From Verticillium longisporum (taxonomy: Eukaryota > Ascomycota > Sordariomycetes > Glomerellales > Plectosphaerellaceae), in NCBI GenBank assembly GCA_019188255.1, contig JAETXT010000001.1, forward strand, positions 6,262,001 through 6,326,000: a stretch of 64,000 nt of DNA, given 5' to 3'. Made by a program: the position numbers and the translations under genes. How positions within the stretch are numbered: the stretch's first letter is position 1; every line of letters begins with the position of its first letter. The notes under the pieces are model-generated. The model did no database searches, was not told where the DNA came from, and saw nothing but the letters and a program-made list of their open reading frames with translations. Below, in pieces: positions 11,003 through 23,118 of this stretch.

Positions 11003-11919
11003 GGTAGCAGAGCACAGAGACTATTCTTCAAGTTGACCATGTGAAGATGTCAAACACGCAGAGGCATGTCCTCGCGATCAGGTGCTGGCTAGCTCAGCTT
11101 TATATAGGCAGATGTCGTCGTGGTTCAGCAGTAGGACTCCAAAGGCAATGATGGTGCCTCGGGTTCGCCCCCTACACGAGCGCTCATCGGCAAAGCAACA
11201 TTCAGTTGATGAACTAGACCCTCTTGTCGAAAAGAAGAATCGGCCCGAGTTTAATGTGGAATCCGGGGCTCCGTCGTAATGGCATCGCGAGACAACAGGG
11301 TGTGCTACTGGCGATCCCCCGCAGTATTCCAATCGGGGACCACGATCATGACCCAACGGACTGGGGAAGCGCGGAATGCTCCGCACGTGGTTTGCGTCTA
11401 AGTCGCTTTCTCGGGGTGTTAGCTGCTTGGTTCTCCATGGAGAATCTTCACACCAAGGGCGCCAAGTGGAAATCCGAGTGTCGATCTGCTGTTAGCCCGC
11501 CGACCCAGCGCATGTAAGAACAACGATCCTTTACCTTGGAGGGGCACTGGCTCTGAGGGGTGATGTACCGAGTTCTTGTGAATGGCAGACGTAGCGTGAC
11601 TGGGAGGAGTTCCGGGGGATTGCGTGGAAGAGTCGGACGATCCTCAACCTGAAGTGGACGACAGGTCATAGGCATCGTATGATGGACGACGTCGCCGAAC
11701 TCCACTGCGACTCGGACAAATTCAGTCAGCGATGAGAGGAACATGGGACCATGAAAATTGCAGGGCACGCTCAAATCAAGTCGCTTATTGAACTCCTCCT
11801 CTAACCTCTATACCTGCAGGTATGAGCCCGGAGAAAATTGGAAAATACCAAGAAAGAAAACCGCAAAGCCATGCCATGCTTTACCATGCCAGAATGCACG
11901 CCGCTCCATCATGCATGGC
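11003..11919. other. Intergenic: promoter of the GH1 remnant and 3' flank of the phosphatase gene
   Basis: No gene is supported. A TATA-type motif for the GH1 gene lies near 11099-11106. The rest contains only short, overlapping frames. Confidence 0.45.
11099..11106 (-). promoter_or_regulatory. TATA box (TATATAAA) upstream of the GH1 remnant
   Basis: On the minus strand the sequence reads TATATAAA, about 97 bp before the ATG at 11002. That distance suits a fungal TATA box plus a short leader. It suggests that the promoter survived the loss of the catalytic domain. Confidence 0.5.
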
Positions 11920-13554
11920 TCAAGCAGCAGAAGATGTCTGCGAGCGCCCGACCCATAGATACCCCGCGATGCCGAGACCGAGCAGACCGGCGATGGCATA
12001 CGCCCCGGCCCTCGTCGTCCACAAATACATGGTCGAACCAGCCCACTTCTCACTCCGCCGCGCCGCCGCGCGTGCGGCCACGTGTCGACGTCGACGTCGA
12101 CGGGCGGCTTCGCCCTCGGATCGTCCGTGCCCCCAGCCGAAGCGACAGCCGCAGCCAAGGCCTCTCTCATCTGGGCCGGCGACAGCATCGGCACGTCGAC
12201 ACGCAAGAACACGGGCCTGTGGTCCGAGGTGCGCAGCACGGGCAGCGCGTCGTAGGCCCTCACGTCGATGCGCGCCGCAGAGGCGACGCCCTCGTTTGCC
12301 CCTGCCACGTCCAGGTACAGCACGCGATCCGTCCACGACGGCCAGCGGTGCGACGCGAATTCCCAGTTGACCCCACCCTTGTCGTCCTCGCCGTCGAGCA
12401 CGCGATACTTGTACGTGGGCGGGAACCGCACCTCGGCCTCGCTCATGCCGTGCAACGTCCTGCCGGCCTCGCGCTCGGCCGTCAGCTGATCCGTCTCGAA
12501 GAAGCGCGGGTAGTGGTGCTCGCTCGCGTCGTCGAGGCTCGGGAACGGCGCCTTGGGCGGCGGGCTCTCCGCCGAGATGCGGTAGTTCAGGTCTCCCGCG
12601 ACAAACAGGTGCGCGCTCGGCCTGAAGACGGCCAGGCCCTGTAAGCGCGCCTGCTGCGCCTTGCTCTGGGCATCGTCTTCTTCGGCGGCCAGCAACCTCG
12701 AGCGCTCGTTGTCTGCAGCAGCTTCCTCGCCTGCGGCCGCCGTCAGTGCTGGGGACTCCCGCACCACAGCCTTTGGATCCTCAAAAGCGAGTCCCTGCAT
12801 GATGGACCCCCAATTTTCGTTCCTCTTGCGTAGGTTCCACTCCATAGCTGCAAGGTGCGTTGCCACAAACGTCACCTCCGTCTCGTCCTCGCCGCGTCCA
12901 AACGTCGCGCGCAGTGCGACGGCGCCCTTGTTGCCCATGTTGTTGGCTCCGAACCCGACCTCGGCCTCCTGGATGTCACGCAGCGCTGCCGGGTCGCGTG
13001 CGAAGAGCATGATGGCCGTCATGCCGACGTTGCGTGCCCGAACGAGGGTATACGGTCGTACAGGACCGGTACTGGCCGTCGGTGCGACGGTCACTGTCTC
13101 GTCGCGGCCATTTGTGTTCGCGTCTTGTGCGGCGGCGGCGGCGGCGGCTAGGTTGAGGGCCTCTTCGAAGGCGAGGAGGTAAGGGCTGATGAAGGAGCCG
13201 CCGATGAAGGCACTGGCGAGAGGGGAGACTTCTTGCAGGGAACTATTGGTCGGTAAGGTAGCTGGTCAGTCCATGTCTCTGTCTTGCCACGCTACCCCCG
13301 CTTTTCAAAAGGGAATACCCCGTGGAGAACAGAGGCCAAGAAGAAGGAAAACAAGAAGCAAGCTGTGGGACGTACAAAACGACTACCTCTGGCAGAGCTG
13401 TCGCATTCTGCTTAAAGGCAGCCTGCAGGTGCGAAGCAAAGACAGCGGCATTGATGAGTCGTTTGGCGCAGTTGAAGGTGAGGACGAAGAGGTCAAGCGT
13501 CGAGGGTGCCATCTTGATGGCGATGGGTGTGACGGAGGGGTTGGCAATGGCCAT
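11920..13554 (-). CDS. Endonuclease/exonuclease/phosphatase-family inositol polyphosphate 5-phosphatase, tail-anchored, with an apparent 1-nt frameshift
   Basis: This is predicted to remove the 5-phosphate from inositol phosphates or phosphoinositides at a membrane. Exon 1 (13554-13376) reads MAIANPSV through LPEVVV; the intron at 13375-13243 (GTACGT to ATAG) joins it to SLQEVSPLAS. Exon 2 shows the family motifs in order: NNMGNKGAVA, ATHLAAMEWN, VAGDLNYRI, SWTDRVLYLD and TSDHRPVFL. After VDVDVDTWPHAR the frame must shift by one missing base near 12064-12080 (GCG-rich) to read ARRSEKWAGSTMYLW. A C-terminal membrane helix (AIAGLLGLGIAGYLW) follows, with its stop at 11920. With the extra base the protein is exactly 500 residues. 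Without the shift the tail would be unrelated, anchor-less sequence. The substrate is not determinable from sequence. Confidence 0.8.
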
Positions 13555-15481
13555 GGCCGAAAGTCAAAGCACTGACGTCTAGATTCCGAATCCAAGTCCA
13601 GGGTTGGGGTTGCCCAGCATTCCCTTGGCCGGGGTCTAGAACTTGGGGAGGGGGCTGTTGCTGTTGGTGTGGCCGAATGCTGGGTTAGGTGTTGCTTGCT
13701 GGTTGGGTTGGTTGCACAGCCTCGTGCCGCCTTGCCGGCAATTATCCGATGTAGGTACTCACACAGGTATCCCAGCCCAGGGACTAGGAACCTAAGGCAA
13801 GGAAATACTGAATGACATCTGTCGAAACGATGATTCGGTGGATCGCCCAGCAGAGAGCGGCTCCCTGCTTTTACATGTATTTATGTCTCTCCACCCTCCT
13901 CACATCCACCCTCATCGTGGCCGTCATGGCAGTGCCCTCTGTCCAGGCTTCCGTCCCATCCCATGCAGGCCCCAGAAACCCCGGCCAAGTCTAACCCCCG
14001 TTCGGCAGCTGACCTTGCCCAGCTGCGTGTACAGCCTCCTGACAGGCATCACGGATGCTCTGCCACGCCAGCCTCTCTGCCATTAGCTCTCAATAGTAGG
14101 TGTTTACCCTCGTCCAAGCTGGACGCCTTGTCTCACATGTGCCGGCCTTGCTGCTGCTGCGCCCAAAGTGGCCTCAAGTTTGTCCAAGACTTGAATCAAC
14201 ACACTGTCAGCTCCTCCCACATCATCACTGCAGTGCCGTCCACAAGAAACATATGCAAAGTACTCGTAGTGGGAAACAATTTGATTTTGAGGAAAAGCTA
14301 TCTCGTGTGTACCTAAGGCCTTCGACCCGCGATCCTTTCGTCCGCGCGACAGGAGCGAAAAGCATCGGAAGAACACCACCTCCATCCTGACGTTGACCAG
14401 AGTCCGGAGATGATATCGTCGGCAGGCCAGAACATGGTGTTGGGTGCTCGTTGCGTTGGCCAGGACGCTGGCGTTAAGGGCCGTTTGGCTTCGCACGTTT
14501 GGCCCTGCAACCCTGGCGCAGTCACATTCCAACCACCCGGCCCCGTAGACAATCGAGTTTGTTTGACAGGCCACCAACACACACAGGGAGATGGGCCATG
14601 TGATATGGCCGCCTATGCCCAGTTGCCGCCGTATCCCTGATGTCTTCTGCTGGGTGGGGTAGAAGCCCATTTGCCAACCGGGGATCATGAATGCTGATGG
14701 TTGTTCACGCAATCGAGGCTAAATGCTTTGCCTCTCCCAAATTGGACGTCAGTATTCCGTGACAGTCGCTGTGACCTGGCCTTCCCCCGTCGAACGTGGT
14801 GTTGCCTCCCCAGAATCCACCCGCAGCGCGACAAATGCCATGCTAAGACCACGATAGGAAAAGGCCAATCATCAATCGCATACCCATTAGAAAAGAAAAA
14901 GACAATGCTAGGAAAGTGTAGTTGGGACAGCTCCAACAACGCACCGACAACGCCGTCGGATCCGAAGAGAGGTTGTCGAATTTCGGAATAGACGTTTGCG
15001 AGTGACACAGGACATCAAACGGTTTCGTAGCGCGAGGCCCTGTGCAGTCTGCGTTGATATGAGCTGATCTCAATAACGATGCCCCGACGGATCGAGACAC
15101 CGGACATGCCGTTCAGAACCATCCCATGTAGTCAACAATTCGTCATCGATGCGGATGTAGTCCACAACCGAAGAGGAATCATCTGAACTTGGGGGTCCCG
15201 AGCCATAGCATCAAAATATCAATACCGCACTGTCGAAGAACCATGTTGAAAGCGTGAACAGAAGGAGACGTGACCGTTGCAAGTGGGCGAGGCGAGGAGA
15301 TCGAAAGACAAAGCGTGCTCTCGAGACCGCATGGTGGATAATGATGTGTCCAACCAGCGGAGCAACGCTCGCCTCTGCTGCCACGAATAAGACGGTCCAT
15401 AGACTCAGTCTGGTCGTACTCCAGAAAGAGGGGAAGGGGTGGGGGGGATTTGAGTTTAGAAGTGCTGACAACTGCTGCTGA
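13555..15481. other. 1.9-kb intergenic region
   Basis: This lies between the start of the 5-phosphatase gene and the end of the casein kinase gene. The longest frames (for example on the minus strand at 14104-14712) have no recognisable motif, contain many rare codons and overlap other frames. I do not call a gene. It contains two copies of the CCTAAGG word family (about 13790 and 14313). Confidence 0.45.
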
Positions 15482-16905
15482 TCATCTCGCGCGATGGGCG
15501 CCATACCCGGCACCAGCACCCTTGGAGGCTGACCTCAACCTAGTAGGCCAAACGGTTAGGAACCTGAATCATCCATCGTGTACATTTCTTACGCGGGTGC
15601 ACTCACGTTCTGTCGCTTCCGCCAATGGCAGGGCTGGTGTCAAGCGTGTGCGCACGGGCACCAGCATCTTGTTCAATCATTTTGCGGCGCGAGCTGGAAA
15701 TGGCGTTAGGCTTCACTCCGGCACCTTGAGGGAGGTTCGGCTGACCAGCAGTTCCGGCCGTGGCACGAGTAGCCCGGGCCTTGTCGTCCTCTTCCTGATT
15801 TCCTGCAGCCTGGGCAATAGCCTGGGCGTTCTTCTGGTACTTGTAGACAGTCCAGTCGAAGACGTAATCATACTGGAATCCCTCGCGAACGAAAAGATCA
15901 CGGAAGATCTTGCGAAGGTAGCTGTAGTCGGGCTTATCATCGAATCGGAGGGAGCGAGTGTAGTTCAGGTAGATCGCAAACTCATTAGGGAAGCCGCGGC
16001 AGAGGACCTCTGTGGGGGTGGTCATCTTCTTCTCCATAATACGGTCGTACTTCTGCTTCTTAGTGGCAGCCTTGAGACCCTGCCAGGGCAGGGAGCCACG
16101 GCAGAAGTAGAGCATCACATATCCAAGCGACTCCATATCGTCACGTCGGGATTGTTCTATGAGACACAAGTCAGTGAGCAGGTCACGATGGGTGTGATGC
16201 GAGGGCATGTCGTGGGCAGGGGCTCCAAAAACTGACCGACACCAAGATGGGTGTTAATAGAGGCATAACGGGCAGTGCCCGTCAGGTTCTTGTTCTCTCT
16301 GTAAGGAATGTGGAAGTGAGTCTTAGGGTCGCGATACTTCTTGGCCAGACCAAAATCGATCACATTGACCTGGTTACCACGCTTGCCGATACCCATGAGG
16401 AAGTTGTCGGGCTTGATATCACGGTGGATGAACGACTTGGCGTGGATGTATTCGATGCGGGAGATGAGCTGGTCGGCGAGAAGGAGGACCGTCTTCAGGG
16501 AGAACTTGCGGTTGCAGAAGTTGAAGAGATCCTCGAGGGAAGGGCCAAGCAGGTCGAGAACCATGGCATTGTAGTCGCACTCAGTACCGAACCAGCGGAC
16601 GAAGGGAATGCCGACACCGCCAGCCAGGGACTTATAGACGCGGGCCTCATATTCGAGCTGAGGGTGCTTGGCCTTGACGCTCTCGAGCTTGATGGCGATC
16701 TCCTCGCCAGAAATGATATTGGTGCCCAGGTAAATGTCGCCAAAGGAACCGGAACCGATCTTACGACCGATACGGTACTTGTTTCCGACTCGCAGATCCT
16801 GTCGTGGTAACAGGTTAGTAAGGTCGGGAACGACTCGATCGATGATATCGTTTGGAAGGAAGGGCAATCCACCTGGGGGGCAAGGGGCCGTACCATGGTC
16901 GTCAT
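15482..16905 (-). CDS. ck-1a: Casein kinase I (delta/epsilon type, Hhp1/CK-1a orthologue)
   Basis: This constitutive Ser/Thr kinase acts in clock, DNA-repair and trafficking control. I rebuilt four exons. 16905-16894 encodes only MTTM. The intron ends at 16799, and 16798-16237 starts [20 protein letters not shown]. 16156-15607 starts [17 protein letters not shown]. 15539-15482 encodes [18 protein letters not shown]. Splice sites are GTACGG/ACAG, GTCAGT/ATAG and GTGAGT/CTAG; exon lengths sum to 1182 nt, giving 393 residues. The CK1 hallmarks are present: [22 protein letters not shown], the [13 protein letters not shown] segment and the kinesin-homology-like region. An alternative start would extend the second exon's frame to MPFLPNDI, but MTTM-DLRVG matches the conserved fungal N-terminus. 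If the last intron is retained, the protein ends directly after GGSDRT. Confidence 0.93.
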
Positions 16906-19900
16906 GCTGCCGGTGTGAAGTGGTGCTTCCGTTCCGCGAGGAAGGAGGCCGGGATTTGGGAGGTTGTGTTGGGTCCGGTATGACTTGGACAGCACAGCTT
17001 GGTTGCTGCTCAACGGACAGATTAGCTTAGATTAGGCAAGGCTGGATGTTTTGTGGGAATCTCGGGTGGGCGAATGTTGGGAGACAAAATGAACGGTCTG
17101 AAAGGGAGGGTGGGAATCGAGCAGGTTGCGGTTTCGTCCAAGCAGGAGGAGCGAGTCTCGATAGTTGCTCGTCAAGGGCCCTCCCAGCTCTCTCGGCCCA
17201 GTCCAAAGTCGTCGGGTGTGTGGGTTGTGGGCCATGGCCTCGCGTGATTAACAGACCAACGCAGGCAGATTGGGGATCTGGAGGAAGAGGGGCGAGGCGA
17301 AGGGTTCTCTGGGCGTAGAAAGAAGCCAACTTACCTGCTGCTGGTTGGATTTTATCGCGTTGCAGGTATCGGGAGACGCGAATTTCACGGTTCGTCAAGA
17401 CGAAACCGAAGGGATGCCGACCGAAGGTGGGTGGTTGGACGGGCTGTTGAAGGGTCAGCCCTTGTTGAGAGGAGAAACGATGGGTGGGTTGCAAGTCGAG
17501 AAGATCGAATACAAAATAATCGAGAAGGGCCTGCTGGGGTCAGAAGGGGGGTAATCGTACCTTGGAGGCCTGAGGGGATTGTGGCGTGGAGGTTGTGATG
17601 TGCAGGAAGGAGAAATGGGGAGGAAAGAGGCGAGGACAGGCGGTTCGGAATGGAGGCGAGGGTGGGACGCAGAGTTGGTGGTGAGGTCGGCTCAGTGGAC
17701 TTACTGCCTGGGCTGGGCTGGGCTGGACTGGCTACCTACCTAAGGTAAGGAAGGTACCCCTATGGGCTGCTGGTGGCCGCTGGATGGAGGACGAGGAGAG
17801 GGAGGGACAGGGTGAAGAGCTTGTACCTAGACCGGGGCCCTGCTCTAGACGCCTTGTGCTGTACCTGACAAAGTCACTGCCCACCGCTGGCCGCCTTGCT
17901 TGCTTTGCTTTGCTTGGCTCACTGGCTCACTGGCTGGCTGGCTGCTGTCCGGCCACCTCTACCAGTCTGTCTTCCGCGGCGCTCATTGATTACCCCCTTC
18001 CGCGCTCCTCGCTCCTTGCTCCCCACTGGAACAGTTTTAGGGGGCGGTTTTCGGCTTGGGTCCCAAGTTGTCTTGGCCTTGGCGCCCTTGGCCACCGTGC
18101 AGCAGCCCAATGTGGAGTCCAGTAAGGATCGCTCAAGGGGTACGTACTGTTTAAGACACACCGAACCAGGCGCTTCCTGCATCTGCTGGGTTCTGTCTCG
18201 ACTCGTGCCACGGACGGAAAGGAATTGGACCGGGACAGGTGCTTTGGCCACACCGCCTATGCGAACCCAGGTTTGCAGGATCGTGCTGGAATCATTTTAC
18301 AATGCCCAATGCCCAATGCCCAATGCCAATTGCAATGCCGGGAAAGAGGCCGCTTTGCTTTTCAATTTACGCTCTGTCAGACGGTGTCGCAGATGCCTGA
18401 ACGAGGAAACAAGCCCTCCCGGCTTGGCTCACGGCATCAATGGAGAACCCATTTTCCACGATACATACATGTGAAAGGCTGTTAGATGCTCGAGGGGCCA
18501 TTCAAGAAACCATCAAGACCCCTGTTTGGCTCACGGTGCTGGGATCACCGTGACGACTCAGAATCCACCGAGACCCAGGCGAAGAGGGGCCACTGTTGGC
18601 ATGGTACGCGGGCCTTCGCCGCCGCCAGGCGGCGAGGCTCTTCAGAGGGTCAGCACTTTTAGGCATGCCCGAAACTTGGTCGGAGAGAGGGACCGCTTAA
18701 CACCTAAACCGAGACTTGTCATGCCCTCCCTGCTTTGCTTGCCGGCCGGCGGGCATGTGCCATTGGACGAACTAGATCGCGATCGTCATGTTGATCTCAG
18801 TCTCGTCGTCGTCGTCGTCGTTAGATGGAGGAGTTTTTCCCATGGGCCTTGTCATACCAGTCGCCTTTGATTGATGCTGACAGCGGTCTGCCTGTCTGGC
18901 GTTTGAGGCAGTCGCGTGCGCACCTGACCAAACAGCCGGGACATCCTTCCCCGTCTGTCTGTAGCTCCTCCCTCCCCTTATCACCGCTTCAGGGCCCAAG
19001 GGAGGAGAGCCAGGCAGGTACTTCCGCGGTCCACCCACTCTTGGGGCAAGTGACATGAGACTGGCCGCCCTGCTTCGAAACACAACACAATCAATGACCC
19101 AAGCTTCTCCCAACTCATGATTCAAGACTTCAGCCCAGCCCGCCCGTCGGTACAACACGAAGCTCGGCAGCTTGCATCCCATCATTTCCCCCTTCTGCGG
19201 TGCTTTCCTGCCTCATCCCTCGCGGAAAAGACCAGATGCAACCGAGCTCCCTCCGAGCTCCGATCCTTCACCCTACACCGCTAATAATAAGGTAAGCTAG
19301 CTACCCGCCTTAGGTTGTCACCTACCCAGCTAGCCCCAAGGCAAAAGGTGAGGCAGGTCAAGGCAAACCTGGCCGCCTGAAAAGCAGGTGGCTGATATGC
19401 CGCACGAACCGAGCCTGTATCGGTCACGAGGCCTCCGCCCATATCTACCAATGGTCCATCGTATCGTGACTTCACTTTCACCGTTTCGACGGACCGGATC
19501 GGCCCCTTCTGAGATTTGTCCAGCAGTCAGTCTGCACCTTCAACCCCTCAGCGAGAGCAGCCCCTCTATCAATACCAGACCTGGGAGATTGAGAGCAACC
19601 CCAGACAAGGCCCCACGTCTGGCTGGAGACTATGATTGATGGAACAGGGGCCGACTGTACGCAATCTGCGGCCCCGATCAATATCTCCGGCCGTTGCGAC
19701 GTCACTCATCACAATGTCTCTCACAATGCGACGGGTATATCCTGAACCTCTGATGAGGTCTGATGCACAAACCTGTCCCAAATGGGCAGTGACGGACGAG
19801 GCGATGATCAGCAAGTCGCCGGTTCCAGCCCATCATCGACCTACACGCTGGCTTGGGAGGCAGCGCCAAACTCAGCAGCCATCAACAGGCAGACCAAGCG

Positions 19901-22182
19901 AGCGAGCTGGGCCCACGTTCAACATCCAGCCTTCCGTCTTACGAGCCAGTGACGCAATAGGTATCGATAAAGGTCGCAACGCAACGCTCGTTAATACATG
20001 TCGGTGTGGGCTGATCGGACATCCCAAATGGGCACCACCAGACAAGCTCAGCCGACCAACAGTTAACATTGGCTTGGGCGAATACAAGGCGATACGCGTC
20101 GTACTTCCAAGGGGTCGCGCCCGACGACCGAGCCTCCACCCTGCCCTTTGCCCAACTTCCAGCACAAACTTAACTGCAGGCGAGGGAATTACATTCACCA
20201 CAACCACGCTTACACCTGACTTGACGTGGGCAGACCCTTCCCACTAATACTACGGGGGGCAAACTCCTGCGCCCTTTACTAACTCGTGTCGATTCGTTGG
20301 CTGACCGCTGATCGCTGATACCCCGCGCCTCTTCATCATGGTCCGAAAATAGCCAGCGAGCCGCGGCAACCTACCCATCGAATCACCGCTCTCGGTAAAG
20401 CGCCTTCGCCCTTTGATTGACACAGGCGAATCGGCGCCAGGGCATCATCATGCTCGTAATTTCGCTGACCGAAACAACGCTGACTTGAACCACATGTAGA
20501 CCTCCGTTCTCGTCGGTTGCATATCGAACATGCTCTCGATGATGAGAGGTCTTTCTAGCATAGAGGTCTTTCTAGCATGCATGATGAGCTTCTGCACACA
20601 TGACTGCGATTCACGTGCATCACCTCTTTGCAGGCGGAGCATAGCCTGCCAGGGGTCCCCCTGGAAGTCAAGGCAATCCTAGGCTACAATGGAACGCCTT
20701 TAGAAGGTGGGCAGGAGCTTCTAGGCCCTGTAAGTCAGATTCGGTTCGTCAACCCCTACAAGGTAATCACAGATCCTGGAAGAACATCAAGGGTCCCGTT
20801 GCCTGACTACAGCCATGAACGACAACTTGCCTTCCGTCGCGATCCGTAACGATTGGTATTGGTCCTCATGTCCGTGTTCATCGCCACTTACGGTTGTCAT
20901 CTTGAAACACCATGCATAAGACTCATACCGGCAAGTCTCCAAACCGACAACAAGCCTTCCTTCAAAGAATGATTCTGATTCCAGTTCTATGATTTCATCT
21001 GAAGGGCTCTGGTACAAAGCACGAATTCGGCCGCTTCGTCAAGCGCAAATTGACATGAGTGACCGAGCTATATCCTCATCGTTCCATCCAACATGTCGTG
21101 CAGCCAACCTTCTTGACTCGCGCTGTCGTATCATGGACGCCTGCCGCAGACAAATTTTGATCGGGCTTTCCGGGTGTCGTAAACCTTCGCCACGTACAGG
21201 TGGAGATCCCGATCCGACCGCCGGCAAAGTTTCGGATATGCCGGGTCGACGTCCGGCTACCACCCCCTCCGTGTACCGGAGGTGCTAGACCCGGATACTG
21301 AAGCCCGACTTTTTACAAGAAGCTTTCTACTCCAGTCATGGCTGTCAAAAAATTCCAACTTGAAGCCCAAGCATAATGGCTCCAACAATCGTGACAACAT
21401 AAGACGTGAAGCACGCTACACACAAATTGTCTATTAAATTTCTAATGCCAGTCACAAACCTGCGTAGGTCATCTGGGAGGAGGCTGATGAAGGGCATCTG
21501 TCATCTACTCCGGTCTAAGCCCGTAGCGCTGATGATCTTGCCAACTTGGCGGAGTTCGCAACCTACGATCGCTTCTATTCGATGCCGAATAACAAGCCTC
21601 CTTTCTACGGTATGCAATGGTCTTGGAAGCCCACGCAATCTCTTGTCGTTCTCAACATCTGGACATCCTCATTCAGTTACTGTTACGATATCTAGTAACT
21701 GTTACTTGCATTCACATCTGGGTTCCGACGGTCCGCTTTCAGATACATGGCCCTTAACAGAGCAGCAGATCTATTGTCGCAGTCGCACTTTCCTCTGCTC
21801 AGTCGCCGAAGACGCCATTCATGCTCTATGGACTCAGCACCACACCAATCATTTGCCATGTGAGACCAAGGTCTGTATCGGGACAATTTCAACGCCTTCT
21901 TCGTCCTAGAATTTACTGACGAGCTATGCACGTCCTCTGGCTTCCTCTAAAGCCAGCAGGACAGGACGCTTGGGACAAAGTACGAGGCGAAGCCTTTGCC
22001 ATGCAGTCAGTGGTTTTCATGCTGACCCAACCAGCTCCATTTCGCTCTAGGTGCACGCGGCGATGTCAACCTTCTTTTGGCTACCGTGGTATAAGAATAG
22101 ATTGCCCGCCCCTTTCGCTTAGAATATCATCTTGCCAGTAGTTCAGGACTCGGTCCTGACACTAGACAACCTCACACCGGCA
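16906..22182. other. 5.3-kb gene-poor region, CK1 leader plus unassigned DNA
   Basis: The first 0.8 kb is probably the CK1 5' leader. A good minus-strand donor (CAG|GTAAGTTGG at about 17334) with a branch point and acceptor near 17000-17030 suggests a leader intron. Beyond that I find no coding gene. Frames up to 203 codons (for example + 19636-20247) have no motif or plausible composition. Small repeats include AATGCCC copies at 18301-18326, a GTC run at 18803-18821 and CCTTAGGT/CTACC words at 17730-17760 and 19290-19340. Confidence 0.45.
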
Positions 22183-23118
22183 CTAGTCGTGTCCTCTCCG
22201 AGCTGACCTGGCGCCACTTATGGACTTGAGGAATGCGGCAGCGTTCTCTTGCCGTTCGAAGAAGTCGTCATAAGCCCAGGGACTAAGACGCTGCCAAATG
22301 TCTTGCTCAGCTTTGAGCTCTTCGGGATACTTCACTATAGCCACGTTGCCTTCGATGGCCTCGAAGAACTTTCGGTACACGGGACGATCGGCAAACCACA
22401 TCTTAGTGTACTCCCAGTACTCAGGGTACCAGCCTGCGAATTCCCAGTCGATGATGCCCGTGATCCGCCCGTTGTGGTATTGGATGTTGCTCGGGTTGAG
22501 ATCGGCATGAGTGAATCTAACGCCGTAAGTGCCTGATCTTCCATGTATTGCCTTAACCACTAGATCGTACATCCAGGTATCAAGAGGCCCGCCAAGGCGC
22601 AGATAGGAATGAAAGTCGTCCACACTATGGAAAGGGCCAAAGCGAACATGGCCGACCCGATGGTCGAGTAAGGGTTCTCGATTCGCTGACCCGACGAAGC
22701 CCTTTTCAGGTGGTTCGAGGTTTCGCAGTTGATGAAGATAGCCAGAGAGCTCATCGCCAAACGCCTGGACTTGTTCTGGGCTCATGTTCGTGTAGTCGGT
22801 ACCATTGCCTGGAAGTGCTTCCATGACAATGTGGACGGCACCATCAGGCCGCTCATACACCTCGTACAGCTTGGGTAAAGGTACTGACGTATGGTTGAGG
22901 ACAAACTCCATTGCTTCTACCTCATTCCGCGTGGTGTTCAGCTTGATGACCTTCTTAAACGGCAGGCGGACGATGTTCCCTGATCCACCTCGATTTCTGC
23001 CAGGGTAGAGGTACTGGCTGGCCCAGATGCGTACTCGAAGGGATAAGTGTAGCGCGTCCGATTGCATCGCCACGCGCCGGGGAGCGATGGGGGTTCTTGA
23101 CGAGGATGACCTTGCCAT
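22183..23118 (-). CDS. APH-fold phosphotransferase (fungal aminoglycoside phosphotransferase-like family)
   Basis: This is a kinase-fold small-molecule phosphotransferase of unknown substrate, in a family greatly expanded in filamentous fungi. The first ATG is at 23118 (MARSSSSRTPIAPRR); the open frame extends further upstream only with a GTG. The intronless protein is 311 residues. Visible motifs are the ATP-anchoring lysine region KKVIKLNTTRNEVEAMEFV, the hinge-like IVMEALPGN, the catalytic loop FTHADLNPSNIQY (HxDxxxxN) and the metal-binding IIDWEFAGWYPEYWEY. All key residues are present, so the protein may be active. In this family the substrate cannot be inferred; antibiotic resistance is not implied. 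The gene opens the accessory island and is followed upstream by an AT-rich patch. Confidence 0.85.
   Translation of the reverse strand: MARSSSSRTPIAPRRVAMQSDALHLSLRVRIWASQYLYPGRNRGGSGNIVRLPFKKVIKLNTTRNEVEAMEFVLNHTSVPLPKLYEVYERPDGAVHIVMEALPGNGTDYTNMSPEQVQAFGDELSGYLHQLRNLEPPEKGFVGSANREPLLDHRVGHVRFGPFHSVDDFHSYLRLGGPLDTWMYDLVVKAIHGRSGTYGVRFTHADLNPSNIQYHNGRITGIIDWEFAGWYPEYWEYTKMWFADRPVYRKFFEAIEGNVAIVKYPEELKAEQDIWQRLSPWAYDDFFERQENAAAFLKSISGARSARRGHD

Noticed and set aside
14104..14712. 202-codon minus-strand frame
   Set aside because: There is no signal peptide, domain or consistent third-position bias; the region is better seen as spacer.
19636..20247. 203-codon frame in the gene-poor region
   Set aside because: Composition is random-like, no homologous motif is recognised, and competing frames exist on the other strand.
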